Below are positions 31,595 through 44,666 of a DNA stretch of 64,000 nucleotides, piece by piece (the stretch's first letter is position 1; each line of letters opens with the position of its first letter). The notes beneath the pieces are model-generated. The model saw only the letters and a list, made by a program, of their open reading frames with translations. It had not been told where the DNA came from and searched no databases. The stretch spans positions 57,864,519 to 57,928,518 of the forward strand of contig CM055097.1 in assembly GCA_029204225.1 (NCBI GenBank), written 5' to 3'. Origin of the DNA: Diphasiastrum complanatum (Eukaryota > Streptophyta > Lycopodiopsida > Lycopodiales > Lycopodiaceae). The position numbers were made by a program, and so were the translations under genes.

Positions 31595-32900
31595 GTGCAT
31601 CTATTTCAGTTTGGGCATTCTTTGAAGACCCTACGCACCGATCGAGGCAGGAAATACATCAAGAGTACGTTCAGTGCATTTCTTCGAGAAAAGGGAATTC
31701 TACATCAAATGACAACTCCCTATAGGTACAAGGCAAGGCTTGTTGCCAAAGGCTATGCTCAGCAAAAGGGGATTGATTATGAGGAGACTTTTTCTCCTAC
31801 TGCTCGGATGACTACCGTGAGGGTAGTAACCTCTTTGGCTGCCCATTTTGGTTGGCGTTTGCGGCAACTTGACATAAAGACAGCATTCCTCAATGGTGAT
31901 CTCAATGAGGAAGTGTACCTTCAACAACCTGCTGGTTTTTTGGTTGAAGGCCAAAAAGATAAAGTTTGTCTTCTCAAGAAGGCATTTTATGGACTGAAGC
32001 AAGCTCCGAGGATGTGGTATCAAAAGATACATGCCTATTTTTGTGATCGTGGGTTTACTAATAGTCCTAGCGAATCTACTCTTTATGTCAAGCATACTTC
32101 AGATTATATCATCATTATTTTGCTTTATGTTGATGATATTATTGTTACGGGAAGTAATGAGCAGCAAATTGATGCCTTAATACTTGATCTTGGTTTTGAA
32201 ACCTCATATTTAGGCCTATTGCACTTTTATCTTGGTCTTGAATTTGTAAAAGAAAGGGCTGGAATTTTTGTCTCTCAAGAACGCTACATTGGGCAGATTT
32301 TGAAGAGGTTCAAGATGGAAGATTGCAAGCCGGTTGCTACACCTGTGGAGACAGGCCTAAAATTAAGTAGTCAAGGTGATGGTGAACCATTTGATACTAC
32401 TTTTATTCAAGCTATTGGCTGTCTCATTTACCCATGTGATTCAAGACCAGACATTTCTTATATTGTCTCACTCATGAATCAATTCATGCATGCCCCGATG
32501 ACATCACATAAGTGTTATTGCCATTGCACGGGATCCTGTTTTTCATGCAAGAACGAAGCACATCGAGATCCATTATCACTTTGTTCGGGGGAGACTTCAT
32601 TATGGCGACATTTTACTTGAGTCTTGTCCTACAGAGGATAATATTGCGGACCTCTTCACTAAGGCGTTGCCTAGAGTCAGATTTGAAGCTTTATGCAAAG
32701 CTTTAAATTTAATACCACGTGGTAGCTTTGATACGTAGTGAAGATTTCAATTTTTTTGCATTGTCATTTAAGGAGGGTGTTAGAAACAAATGACTATGCT
32801 AAAGTTAATCCATAGGTTACTTTGACCCAAAAGGTCGAGATTTGTGTAACCATGGGTATTTAGTTATTTAGGCCATGTTAAGTTTGTCTTAATTTGTGAT
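31595..32900 (+). mobile_element. Copia element 4: pol 3' part, polypurine tract and LTR start
   Basis: Pol remnant 31600-32738, polypurine tract AAGGAGGG (32770-32777), then LTR-like sequence beginning TGTTAGAAACAAATGAC at 32778. The far LTR edge is not recognised, so the end given is only nominal. 5' parts are missing, and it abuts the LTR of copia element 3 in opposite orientation. Confidence 0.75.
31600..32738 (+). pseudogene. Copia integrase-RT-RNase H with two internal deletions
   Basis: The integrase piece LKTLRTDRGRKYIKSTF..LHQMTTPYR is fused directly, in frame, to the RT start YKARLVAKGYAQQKG, which skips the rest of integrase. RT has LDIKTAFLNGDLNEEVYLQQ, YGLKQAPRMWYQKI and YVDDIIVTGS (near 32130). 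RNase H is reduced: after MNQFMHAPMTSH it jumps, with a frame change, to AIARDPVFHARTKHIEIHYH, ending LFTKALPRVRFEALC and a stop at 32736-32738. Confidence 0.85.
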
Positions 32901-34734
32901 GGACCCAATTTTGGTCATGTACTGACTCGTGGGTCCTTATTTGGTATAGGGGCCTATCTTGACTTTTGGGGGTGCCCTACAATCAGTAAGTAGGTAGAGT
33001 ACATAATGGCTTATTGTGTCACATTTTTCGGTTTTGGCTAAGCACTGCTCTCCATTACTTGTGTTGTTGTTTTCTCTCTCTCTCTCTTAGAGGAGGCCGC
33101 CCACCCTCTTCTCTTTTGTGTCTTGTGGAGATTGATTGATAGCTAGATCTTGGTGCCTTGACTCTTGTTTTCCTACAGAGAGCTCAAGGTTGAGGATTTT
33201 TTTGAGAGTTTTTGTAAGTTTGCTAATTTACTACTGACTAGCATGCACATTGTAATATGTAAGGTGTGACATTAATGTTTTGAGTGACGAGTAACAATGA
33301 TCAGTCTTTCTATTCATGTATGGAAGTTGGTATCAACCAATTTGCAACATGGAAATAAATAACATAAAGCCATCAATTTCATTTGATGCATATCTGGATT
33401 GTTGTGTGCATTGTGACTAAAAACTTAGCATCCTCTTATTGGAAATTTACAATCCTTAATATTTTATCAATGTAATATATTTGAAAAATGCACCCATGTG
33501 CTACTTTTCTTTGAGTATATCGAAGATAAGTCTAGGATAGCAATCTTTGACTTTGTGGATTCCACACCATAACTCATAGACCATCAAGTCATGTACTCAT
33601 TTGCACAAAATTTCAAAGAAGCTCGCAATTCAAAACTATTGACTACATTGCACTTAGGCATTAGTCACCAAGTGCCCATGTATGTATGACATTGCAAATC
33701 ACACATTCAGGGTACTACAATATGTAAGTTAAAATAGAAACCATTGGGACCTAGAGTAAGCCTTCCAAAAATTATCTAAAGCAACTCACTCATTTGAAGC
33801 CTATATGACTGGAGTCAACAAGTTGGTGCTTTTTGAGTATTACTTCAAGTTTTCGTGAATTCTTAGACTGGATTTCATCCATTTTTTGTTCAAAATTTTG
33901 AATACTTGCAAACTATACATCAATATAATTTGTCGATTGTGAGCATTCAAATGTAAAAAATGCCTTAAACATTTGTACTTCAAAATTTTCCAAGCTTTTG
34001 CATGGTTCTCCATTAGGGTGTGACAAAACAATTCGCAAAACCCCTCCAAATTCTTCCCTAGATTTGGATTACGAATTGATTATGATAGGAATATGTATGC
34101 TAGGATAGAGGTGGACTATTTTGATCAACAGAGTTGTCCAAGGACCAAATAATTTCTCACTGACAAGTCCAAGAAAATCTACTTTCCAACTATCACAAAT
34201 CAACTCCTCATCTTTTAAACCCCTAGTGTAGGTAAAATTTTCAAATTACTAGTTCTTCGATGCATTTTTTTTTATACGTACATACCATGATATCAAATGT
34301 CAATGCCTCCATAATAGTTAACACATACCTTCATAAAGGAGCTTGCAAGATCATCAATTTCATTTCCAATTGAACCTGCTTCGAAACTTCTCGTCTGTCA
34401 GGCATAATATTTACGACGACAATATTTGGACTGAGTGACCAGTAATCAAGCTTGTATTGACAACTTCAAAAGTCTTCAACTAATCATTCGATGATGAGTT
34501 ATCCTATTGCAAAATGCTGAGCACTTCACTTGTTCCAAAAACAACTTCAAAGAAAAGCAACTACAAGATGAAAATCCACTTTGAAATATAATGAATACAC
34601 ACTTCAGCTACCAGCATAGTAAAGTACCCCGTAAAAAAAAGTAAATCAAAACACGAGTACTTTTAGAGCTTGCAAGCATAATTCAGTGGACAAAAAAAAT
34701 GGCAAGCTTGCAACTTATCCAATCTCTTTAGTAA

Positions 34735-34944
34735 CAAACCAATGTCCACACAAAGCGTGAGAATCCACAAACCTCTTCTGCTTCACCAATGCCAGAAAAA
34801 GTATCTTCACCAACTTCTTCTGCAACATCTAATTCTCCCACATCATCATCTTCATCCAACCCTCCAAGTTCCACTTCTTGGGTTACATCTCTCCCAAAGA
34901 AAGCATATTGTGAAGCGTCAAAACGTTCGTTCGCTGCAAGATAG
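34735..34944 (+). CDS. Short Ser-rich coding-like stretch
   Basis: This frame is open from 34735 to TAG 34942 for 69 codons: KRENPQTSSASPMPEKVSS, then a Ser/Thr/Asn/Pro-rich run and WVTSLPKKAYCEASKRSFAA. The mix of a linker-like run and a basic segment looks like an exon or a transposon linker. CTCTTTAG just before could be an acceptor. It is not recognised. Confidence 0.2.
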   Translation, partial: QTNVHTKRENPQTSSASPMPEKVSSPTSSATSNSPTSSSSSNPPSSTSWVTSLPKKAYCEASKRSFAAR

Positions 34945-36239
34945 GCGACCCATCCAATTCGGTCAAAACAATTATCCTCTTACACCATGATGACACTTTG
35001 ATAAATATAATCCATCATTTGAGAAAACTAATCATCATTTTTCCATATTGAACATTCTTATTGCCTTTCAAAACTGCTGATCAGTAGAAAAGAGAGAAAA
35101 AGATGCAGCGGCAGAGTCCTAAATTCAGCATTCTATATAGGAGGAAATATGAATTTGCCGTGTGTTTCAAAGCACAGATGATGAAGCTGGTAGAGAGCAC
35201 TACAACTTGTTAAATAAGCCAAGCATAAAAAAAGTTTGAGTCTTACAGGAACCCAAATCCGAATGCGCATCCAGCTTGCTCTCTCCAAAGGTTTCCATGG
35301 CTGTAATACGGCTGCACACTTCTAGCAATATAAGAGAATCTCAAGAGACACAGCTCTTTGAATCTTTTAATTTACAAGAATCCTTTTCTTCAAATTGTCA
35401 GCCTGCCCTAACTCGGCTGAGGGAAGAGATTGTAACCACAAATTGTAATCTGGTAGGTGGATGATCTGTAATTTTTGCAAACCTTTGAGACGATTGATTA
35501 TGGACAGGAATCTCTTCCTTATTAACTTTAAAGAGTCTCTGATCTTCAATAACTAAATGAAATTCTTCTACCTATCCGAAATTTTCAAAACCCTAGTAAC
35601 GATAACCATTTCGAAGGTGAAGTACCAAATGAATTGGAAACTGTTTGAAGATCAGGCTGTTTGAAGGTAAGATTCGAGAAGCGCAGGCAAAACTACAATG
35701 CACGCAGAATTTCTAAGTGAGCAACAAGTTGAAAAACTATCAACCCTGATCTGGATATGCGAAGCAAAATACTAATAATGGTTACATATGAAGACCTTTG
35801 ATATATAACACTTAAAAAGTTGGAACGTGATGCATATGCTAGGCACAGCAATGAAATAGGGGCTCATTTCTTTAATTCCGCTCACAATATCATTACACCA
35901 GAAAAAAGGAATCAATTCCAGTGCAAAGGCTCGGACCAGAGAGAACATAATAAATGCATCCTTCCGACGAGAATGATTGCTTCAAACTGAAACACGGAAA
36001 ATGAATAGGGTAAAAGGGACGATGAAGAAACAAGAATCCGATATGCTACGAAGATAGGAGATATGGGTTACTCGTCGTCAGTGAAGCTCTTATAAATATC
36101 ATGTTGATTCTATGCCGTCTGTCCTTCGCCTGTCCAGAGGCGCGCAACCGAAATCAAGCATGTTTTCTTTGCCCCGCCAAAATTTTCCCCTTCACTGATG
36201 AATCAAAAGGATTTGCGAAACGACAGAAGAACATCAACA

Positions 36240-36356
36240 TCAACACATGTAACAGAAAATTGTGCGCATATTAGCAGCAGCACCAGCAGATTGCCAGATG
36301 AATCGTAAAGTATTATCAGATGCTTCCGCCATCGCCATCGCCATCGCCATCGCCAT
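36240..36356 (-). CDS. Possible first exon or small protein (MAMAMA start)
   Basis: A GCCATC hexamer repeat (36327-36356) gives five Met-Ala pairs on the minus strand, followed by EASDNTLRFIWQSAGAAANM, RTIFCYMC and TGA. The region upstream (36360-36480) is GC-richer and pyrimidine-rich on that strand, like a plant 5' UTR. Cutting before the stop at GTGTTG would make it a first exon, but no partner exon was found. Confidence 0.2.
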   Translation of the reverse strand: MAMAMAMAMAEASDNTLRFIWQSAGAAANMRTIFCYMC

Positions 36357-36714
36357 CCAAAATCTGGAAATGCACTCACTCGTCTCGTCTGTGAGCAGTG
36401 AAGGCGAAGGAAACGAGAGATTTGGGAGAGTAAGGTCATGTGTAGCGGGCAGTGACCTCGGGCCGCCAAATTTTTGCCGGACGGGGGCCCAAAATGAGGC
36501 GTGTTAACTATCTAAAGCCCATCACCGTTGGATCATGCTGTTCACGTTCAGATCATGCCACGTTGTAAAAATCGATCACTGAAAATCCTCCCAGAATAAT
36601 GTATGACACGTGTCAAGAATCCAATAGGCCCCAGACCTGGCCTATTTGTGGATTTATTTGCCATTATGTATGTATGTATGTATGTACGAGGTCAAATTTT
36701 GGTAGTAGGGGAAT

Positions 36715-37368
36715 ATGTATTATGATATAGAAATCAATAGGTCTATTGTGGGTGATGACTTAGAAGAGGCGATTGAGTTCCAAAAGTCCTTTTCTCGTGC
36801 TATAGTTGAGAGTTTGTTAGATCAGTTCCAAGATAAAGGCCATTTGAGTTCTTTCAAGGCACTATCTCCTACCAATATACCAAGATGCATGAGAGAAATG
36901 AAAGATTATGGTTATCAAGAGATCAATTCCCTTGGTGATTTTTATGGGATTTCAAAAGTTGATGCGGTTGGAAATGTGATTCCTCCACTCATCAATATTG
37001 AAGAGGTGAGGCAAGAATATAAAGCATTCAAAATTCAAGCCACAACTGAATGGAGCGGCTGATCTTTTCGTGATACATCAGCCATCATTGGCTCCAATCA
37101 GCAGTTGCATGAGAAATATAAAGAATTGTACACATTGATGTGCATCGCACTTGTGCGGTGTACCAATTCAGTTGCTTGTGAAAGAGGCTTCAGCAGACTC
37201 AATCTAATCAAAGACATAAAAAAGAATAAGATTGATTCCGCGGATGCCTTAATGTGTATTTCCATTGAGGGAAGCAATGACCTAGATTCATTGGACTTTT
37301 CAAATGCAATCAACTCTTGGACGAGATCGAGGCACATTTTTTTGAACTCAAATGATAAGTTGATGTAA
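36715..37368 (+). pseudogene. hAT-family transposase-derived 3' part
   Basis: Two open stretches in different frames (36715-37062, 37105-37368). The second has LYTLMCIALVRCTNSVACERG and FSRLNLIKDIKKNKIDSADA, the hAT dimerisation motif of the ZNF862-like branch. The first encodes ESLLDQFQDKGHLSSFKALS and SPTNIPRCMREM, the region usually before it. A stop and frame change separate them. Confidence 0.65.
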
Positions 37369-40088
37369 ATTTTGCTGTCTTCATTTTGGTAAGTTATGAA
37401 TTTATATACTTTTTCAATCTTATCCTTCTTATTTTTGTTTTCATTGGTTAACATATGTATCATGATCTATTGTGGATGATCTTATATGTTTCCTAAATGT
37501 TGTATCAAAATTTTCCTAATGAATTTAAAAAAGAATTTCAGATGTTTGTGAAGCATACTGCAATTGAGGTAGTGCGATGTGTTTTTATAAGTATTTCAAA
37601 TACTTATAGATCTTCAGATCTTCTCATAATCAACAAGCATAATCACCATGAGGAATGTGCTATAGAAAGATATTGAATTGATTCCATTGCACAGGTCTGG
37701 AACAAGAAGACAATCTCAGAAGATCAGAACAAGCTCATTGCTTGTTACTTTAATTTGAAAAGGCTGTCTATTTTTATGTTTCGGCCTAAAACAAATTCCA
37801 GTTAGGTAGCTGAGTGTTCTATACAAGATCTAGAAAGGTTGTTTTTGGTCATGCTGCAAAAATGAGCTCTTTTTTCCTTACAGTGATTTTGTTTGCTGCA
37901 GCCTGATTTGTGTGGTTTCAGTATATATTATCTGACTTGTCTTGCTATTAGATCCTCAAATGGTTTACATGTTGATCCAAACTCATGCACTTGTTTGTGT
38001 ATCAAGTTGGTGTGAATAGACATATTGACAAGCTAAATGCAGCCATACTTTTGAATATCATTGTAATGATTCGAAGCAGTATCTCAGCTGACACTCTTCT
38101 TTTTTGGTAAGTTCCTAGCCTCTTGTTTGATTTTTCTGCAAGCTTTATTAACTTGAATGAGACTATTTTACACTTAGTATTATGTCCATGCTGGTGGCTT
38201 CATATCTATCGTTAGTAGCTTGACGACATGTATTCTCATGTCAATGCATAATTTTGTATGTTTCCATGATGATTCAAGCACTATCTCTTGCATACGTTTG
38301 TTGACTCCCTTGTATTGAGCAAATGTTTTAGAGTTGATTATACATTGTATGTTGATGTTTTAATGTTGAAATGTGGGTATAAGCTAATGTGCCTTTTATG
38401 TGACGAGAATGTATTAAGTCGATGTAGAGTTGATGTGACGAAAATCTGTCCAATACAGATAGAATTTTGCATGTTCATACAATGATTCAAAGCACCATTT
38501 CAGCCAACAATGTACTTTTTTGGTAAGTTTTCAGGCTTTTGTGAGATTTTTCTGTAAGCTTTAGAAATTTAAATGCAGCAATCTTACAAAAAGTGTTATG
38601 TCTATTGGTGGCTTTTGTTTTTGTCCTTAAGCATGTGTTCTCGTGTTGATGCATAATTGTTTTCCACATGTTGATGCATAATTGGTGTTCTCGTATATAT
38701 GTAGGAAGTAAGGTTTTGATATCCTTAACAAATTGCACATCTTTGGTTTTGGTAAGACCGAGTTTGTTGACTGTGCCTATCCTTCACATGAAAATATAGT
38801 TCATCAATAAATGAACGAAAATGAATCAAAATAAATGCTTCCTGCATGAAATATTTGTTGAAATCACTTTGAATCTTGAATACAATTAGCTTTTAATTGC
38901 AATTTTTTGTGTTCGCATAAGTCTTTTGCAAAGCTTTGTTGATATTCTTAAAGAAATGTTTGCATGATTGTAGTGGTTGACGTTTCTAGTTTTATAGGTT
39001 TTATTGCATGTGTTATGATAGCAAATATTTCTAAAAATATATTTGGAGATGTTTTGACCTATTGTCCATTCATAATTTTGATAGGTTTTTGAGGCATGTC
39101 ACAAAATCAGCTATGAAGTTAAGATTGCAGTTGCACCATATAGTCTGGGTACATTTGTGAAGCATATCAATGACCTCATTTATAAGGAAACAAGAGCGTG
39201 CTGAAGATCCTCTTCTAGAATGTTATCAATGATGCAATGTTGTGCACGAAGCATGCTGGCTGGAAGACTCTTACCTGCTATGGATGTTGTCTATGGTTTA
39301 AAGAGACAAAGAAAAATCCTTTCTGGTTTTGGAGCCAATCTATAAGTTAAAATGGTGTTTTTTAATACCAGCTTCAGTTGATTATACTATCTTCGAGAAC
39401 TCCATTAAGTAGGGCTTTAGTTTATGATATACTTTTCTTATGAGCTATTGAAAGATTCTAGCATGACTGCAAGCCTCACCTTGTTATGAATTCGCAGATG
39501 TCGCTTTTTTTGAATGTATTTCATCATTGGCATGGCACCATCTCTTGAGATGATGAAAATGATGGACGATTAAAGTTTGGATGTCTTTGTTGAAGACCTC
39601 TAATGTACTTGCTACTGTGCAATTTGATGTTGTTATATCTCATTTTGATCCTTTCAAGGCATTGTTTAACTTTTTTTTTTGCATCAAAATTTTGTTGCCT
39701 TGGTTACAATAACATAATTGTAGTTGAATCGATCATGCTAGTGTAAGTTGTAAATTTAATGCTAAGGTTTTATTGTTTGTCTTATTTTTGGGTGGAGGAC
39801 AACTACAAATTAGTGCAAGAAATTAGACGACAAGCTACAATTTTTCACAATTTTAAACCTTAGACAATTTGTTTTAATTGGATTTTTTAGACAATTTTTT
39901 GATTATTGTAGGATTCACGAGGCTATGTTTCAAAAATTCTCGGATTTCACCGATATTAATTTTAAAAAATCGATACATGAACATGTGTATAGGAAAATTT
40001 AGTATAACTCCAAAGAGGTTTCCCGATCACTGGAAAAAGCATTCATCACCTTCCCCCAAAAAACAAACAAAAATATACTTTTTGTGAA
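37369..40088. other. Gene-poor stretch with an imperfect long direct repeat
   Basis: No coding sequence is recognised. A block of about 185 bp at 38066-38250 recurs at about 38481-38675; both contain TTTTTTGGTAAGTT, GATTTTTCTG(C/T)AAGCTTTA, GTTGATGCATAATT-like words. The offset is about 415 bp. Confidence 0.5.
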
Positions 40089-40697
40089 CTAGTTTAGTAC
40101 ACTATCCAAGCTTCGGACATAACCATTTTCAGGTCCATAGTCTAGTAAGATTGCATACCCTTTACTATCATATGTTCCAGCATTCAGATTTGTAGGAGGG
40201 TCTTCAATAAACTCGTCCTCAATCAAAGCAATTTCATTAGAAACAATTCCTAAGATTGCTCCAACTTCCACATAGTCGCGTTGAAATATCAAACTCAAAA
40301 TTGACAGCTTTTTAAGTATGTCCGCTAGAAAATGTAGAACGTATATACATTTGAAGTCACATAACCTTTTTAGAAGCTTTTTGGTTGCAGCAGCCTGAAC
40401 TGCCTTCTTCGACTTACTTGTAGATGCCAAGGCTGCTTCCAAATCGTCTTCAACAAGATCTTGGGCATCCTCGTCGATGAAAACAATATCTTTTTGCGAA
40501 CTTGATTTTTTCCTTGACATTTTGTTAAATTCACTTTGTATAGCATGAATCACAGGTTGCAGAACATCACATATGCGTTTTATCGCATTGTGACGACTCA
40601 ACCATCTTGTGGCATTAATCCTATTCAACTTCAATATATCGAGTTTGCAAAAGAAGTGGCTCCGAACCAAACCATGGCCCATTACCTTGAATTCCAA
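40089..40697 (-). pseudogene. hAT-family (ZNF862-like) central fragment
   Basis: A single 202-codon frame holds NATRWLSRHNAIKRICDVLQ near its start, an acidic/Ser linker, then FLADILKKLSILSLIFQRDY and VGAILGIVSNEIALIEDE. The RWLSR-x3-A and LADIL..LS-x2-FQ pattern is typical of ZNF862-like hAT-derived proteins. Both ends of the gene are missing. It is on the opposite strand to the related 3' part at 36.7 kb. Confidence 0.65.
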
Positions 40698-43600
40698 GTC
40701 TCACTTGCACCTCTTGTCAACTCTTGAACCGGCTCTTGAATATTGAAAACTACATGACCTAAATTTAGGTCATCGTGTTATGAATCTTGGTATCATCCAT
40801 AAAGATAACCTCATGAGCATATTATGGGCCCATAAAAAAAGTCTAAGAGAAAACTTTAGAACTAGATAGGATCCAATTAAAAATCAAAAGTGTGGCTCAT
40901 AAGATCGTTTCAAAGATAAGGTGTATGCCTTGGCGTCCTTTTAAGCTTTGAAAATGACATGTGCCACCTTGGTTTCCGCCCTGGTTCAACGATCATTCAT
41001 TTATCACTCATAAATTCAATACGGCCTCGCCACAAATTTACAATCATTCAAAGGTCATGTGGTGATTCATTCTCCAATATTGAAATATCTTTCTCTCTTT
41101 GCTTCTCATGCTCTCGGGCACAGGTCACTCATTCAAGAAGCATCATGCCACCCACAATGCACTATTGCATTCAGTCAATCCACTCAATTCTACATCTCGA
41201 TTGAAGAGACACTAACTTGACCCAACTCCAAGATGGAGGAAACCAAAACACAGACACATTGTCTTCTATCATTCATATGTCCACTCAACCGAGCATAAGC
41301 CTTATTCACTCCACATGATGAGAAATCATGTAACAAGGCAACATATACAAGACTCTAGTTACACAATAACTCAAGGAGATGTTCAAATAGGTGGTAAAGT
41401 CTATTATACAATGCAATCTTGCCATCCCACTACAACATTTTGACGGTTTACAAAAACCTATTCTAGTGGAAATTTTTAAAAAACTCATTTCTGGTTGTCC
41501 CTGAAAATGTTGACAAGGAAATCTACTCGTCATATAATGACATGTTATAACTTTGGTAAAAGTGTTATCTTTAAGCACAAAACTATAAAATCTTGGGAAT
41601 CATGAAATGAAGTTACTAAAATCACTAGGGCAGTAAGAGTTGTGGTAAGAGTCACCGGGATGCATCAGACCATGTCACCTTCATCTAGGTCTACTCCATA
41701 TCAATATGTGTCATGTGAACTAGCCTCAAACGAAGTCTACAATGTTGGATATGTGTTAGAGCATTACTTTTTGAACAAGGTCCAAAAACTTATTATATGT
41801 GTCAGATTGCAACACCGTAAAGAAGGATTATGAAGTTGAGTATGTGTTGTGCCACAATAATATATGCAATGGGTCACAATGCCTTAAACAAGATTCATAA
41901 TATCAAAGCACATTACCTCGAATGGGATATAATGGATGTACATGACATTGTGCATAATGCTTCAACTGATGTATAGTAGATGTCAACATGTATCAATTAA
42001 CAATGTCTCAAATGAGGCATGCAAGATGTTCATATGCATGAAGCGATGATATATTGATCGATGTATAGTGATTGTCAATATGTGTTGGTCCACCTAAACA
42101 TTGATAATAGATCAAGAGTAGACGTTCAACATGTCAATTTGATATGTTGTGCAAATCGCGCACATTTCAACAAATAGAGAGTGGATGATAATGTTCGATA
42201 GATTACTTGGCATAGCATCATCACACTAGTTCTTGATGGACTCTAAATGCTTTTTGGTCTCAAGAATTTAGGATCTATAATTCAGCAATGAGCATTTTAA
42301 GATGTTTTTGGTGACTTTTCCAAGTACATTAAGCTTTTTACTCTTGTGTGTCTTCTACTACATGGCTTTGTACTTTTGAGCACCTTCTCCTTTTGGCTCT
42401 ATAATGATTTTGTTTTGGTTTCACATAGCTTTTGCCAATAATTGTAGTAATATTGTTAAAATGGTTTTAGAAGTGAGCCTATAGTGATCTTGCTAATGCA
42501 TGATTTTTCATTGGTTTTGTTATAATGTTCATGTGATAGTGAATTTTGAAGATATCATGATGAAGAATAATGTTACATTAAGCTACCAGCAAGTGGGGAT
42601 TTGCACCCTTACTAGCTATGGCTGACAATGGCGGCTATGTAGCTAACAATGCTTCTAGTGGACCACCTACTAGTTATGGATCTCTTCCATTTACTATATT
42701 TAGTTTTTTTTGTCGTCATTCCACAGGTTTTTAAGTATGGTGATGCTTTTTTTTCTTTCAAGTATATGTGAGGTGATTATGTTGTAGTAGGGATATTAGA
42801 GCAAAGGAAAATAGTTACTATTATATATAAATTTGATCATCCCTTGCCAATATGTGTCTTGTTTATCAATATGTGAAATCATCAAACTTTGAAATCAAAT
42901 TTACATTGGCAATGCATCAATCATTTGGACAATGCCCTTTACATACATAACTTTTATATAATATAGCGCATCAATTAGATCAGATAGATTATCAAATCAA
43001 ATGTATCACATTGAATAATGTGACATGATGTCCAAAATAAAGTGATTCTTTATAGAAAGATTCACATTTTAACCATTTGGCAACAATTCAAAAATATGTA
43101 ATATGTTCATTAAGTGTCTTATTGTAAATTAGTATATCATCTAGTGTTGGAGGGTCTGCGGATATCGAGGCAACCCTAACCCTAGTTAATAAGTAAGAGG
43201 GATTTGGCACCCTGCGTGTGTAAGTCCCCAACCCGATGATCACATAGTTATTTCATTAGTTAGAAGTTAATAAAAGGACTTTAGGCCTTTTTGTGGGACT
43301 TTTAATGTCGCAGGGCCTAAAAGTCAAGTAAGCAGATAAAAATGGTTCCCTCCAATTGTCAAATTCAAATAGTTAGGGAGGTGGAAATTGGCCAATAGGA
43401 TATGAGGCCAAAGCCCTAAATTCCACTATATAAAGTGATGGATTTCGAATTATTTGTACTTTCTCTCTTCATTTCAATACAAGCAAGTTGGCCCTCTTAT
43501 GGAATGGGTATGGAATGTCCTTGCTCTTCATCTTTCCTCCTCTAACTCTTATGTTTTCTTTGGATTTTCTAATTGTTAGATTTGATGCTTGTTAGAGTTT

Positions 43601-44389
43601 GCCATTGTTATACTTTTTGTGAGAGAGAAAGGGAGACAGAGAAGAGTGAGCTCTATCATTGTGGAGAAGTATTAATGGATGTAGTGTTAATTGCTAGTGT
43701 TAAGGGATCTTAGTATTAATGCTTAGTGTTAGACATGAATCACATGCATTGCTTGATCATGAACCATGCTATCGCTCTCATGGGAACGAATCTCCATGTG
43801 AAAACTAGTTAGTCATCCTCATCTCCTCGATGCTTGTGTGCTTGGATTTAGGGTTGAAGGTGGATAGGAAATACGGCCCGCTACATTTAGAAACACCACC
43901 ACACACTTTCCTTGATATGAACCAAAAAATTGGTAGCATTATGAATTTATGGTGTGTCTTTTTGAACCTAACAAATCTAAACAAAACTGCACATTATCAC
44001 CACAATACCAAACATATGAATATTAAAGTAAATCAAATTCGTATAGAGTCATCACAGTCAAACATATTATATTGACCAAACCTAACAACCAGCAAAAGCT
44101 CCGAGTTGAGGAGAATATGCTCACCTGCATCCATCCACAACAACAACCGTGTTAGAACCGGGACATTATTGTGGGAACTACAGGTGTCTACACATACTCT
44201 CAGTTGTTATCCATGTCACAACAAGTTGTCATTGCCAAGTTAGGTGACTCTAATTTTGTCCATATCATGAGTAAAAAGTCGGACATTGTTTCAGCTTTAC
44301 GCAAAGTTACAAAATTATAAGGTTAACAGTGTATAATCAGTGCTTGAAAGTCAACAATTACAAAAGTACGACTAAACTAGACAATTACA
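40698..44389. other. Gene-poor stretch; possible solo LTR at 43.14-44.18 kb
   Basis: No gene is recognised. At about 43145 the sequence TGTTGGAGGGTCTGCGG begins a block with a TATA-like ACTATATAAAGTG (43429-43441) followed by a pyrimidine-rich leader, which has the look of an LTR in plus orientation. No partner LTR or clear right end was found. Confidence 0.35.
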
Positions 44390-44656
44390 GACTCTCTCTC
44401 CTCTCTCTAGAACTTAGGACCCAATTTTAGGGCACCAGTAGCCTAAAATAGCCAATTTTGGCCTATATGTCCAAATAACATGATTTTGGTGTCATTTCGA
44501 AGGTCCTGAAGTTTGAGACTTCTTCAATATAAAATATATACTAAAATAAAAGTATCTAGGCCTCTTTCACACATGTGAAAGGTTACATCCAAAACTATGT
44601 ACAAAAATTGCCAATTTAGGCCTCAAACTAGCTAGGAAATGTTGACAATTTTCACA
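44390..44656 (-). repeat. Left (3') LTR fragment
   Basis: 267 bp aligning without gaps to 48739-49005, ending GACAATTTTCACA on the plus strand. Truncated on its left side. Confidence 0.9.
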
Positions 44657-44666
44657 CTCCCTCTTC

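Larger units (their letters stand above)
32778..36714. other. Gene-poor stretch with LTR remnant at left
   Basis: The first few hundred bases are the LTR of copia element 4. The rest is AT-rich with no long coding sequence. Two coding-like short stretches are listed separately (34735 and 36240). A TATG tetranucleotide run lies at 36666-36684. Confidence 0.45.
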
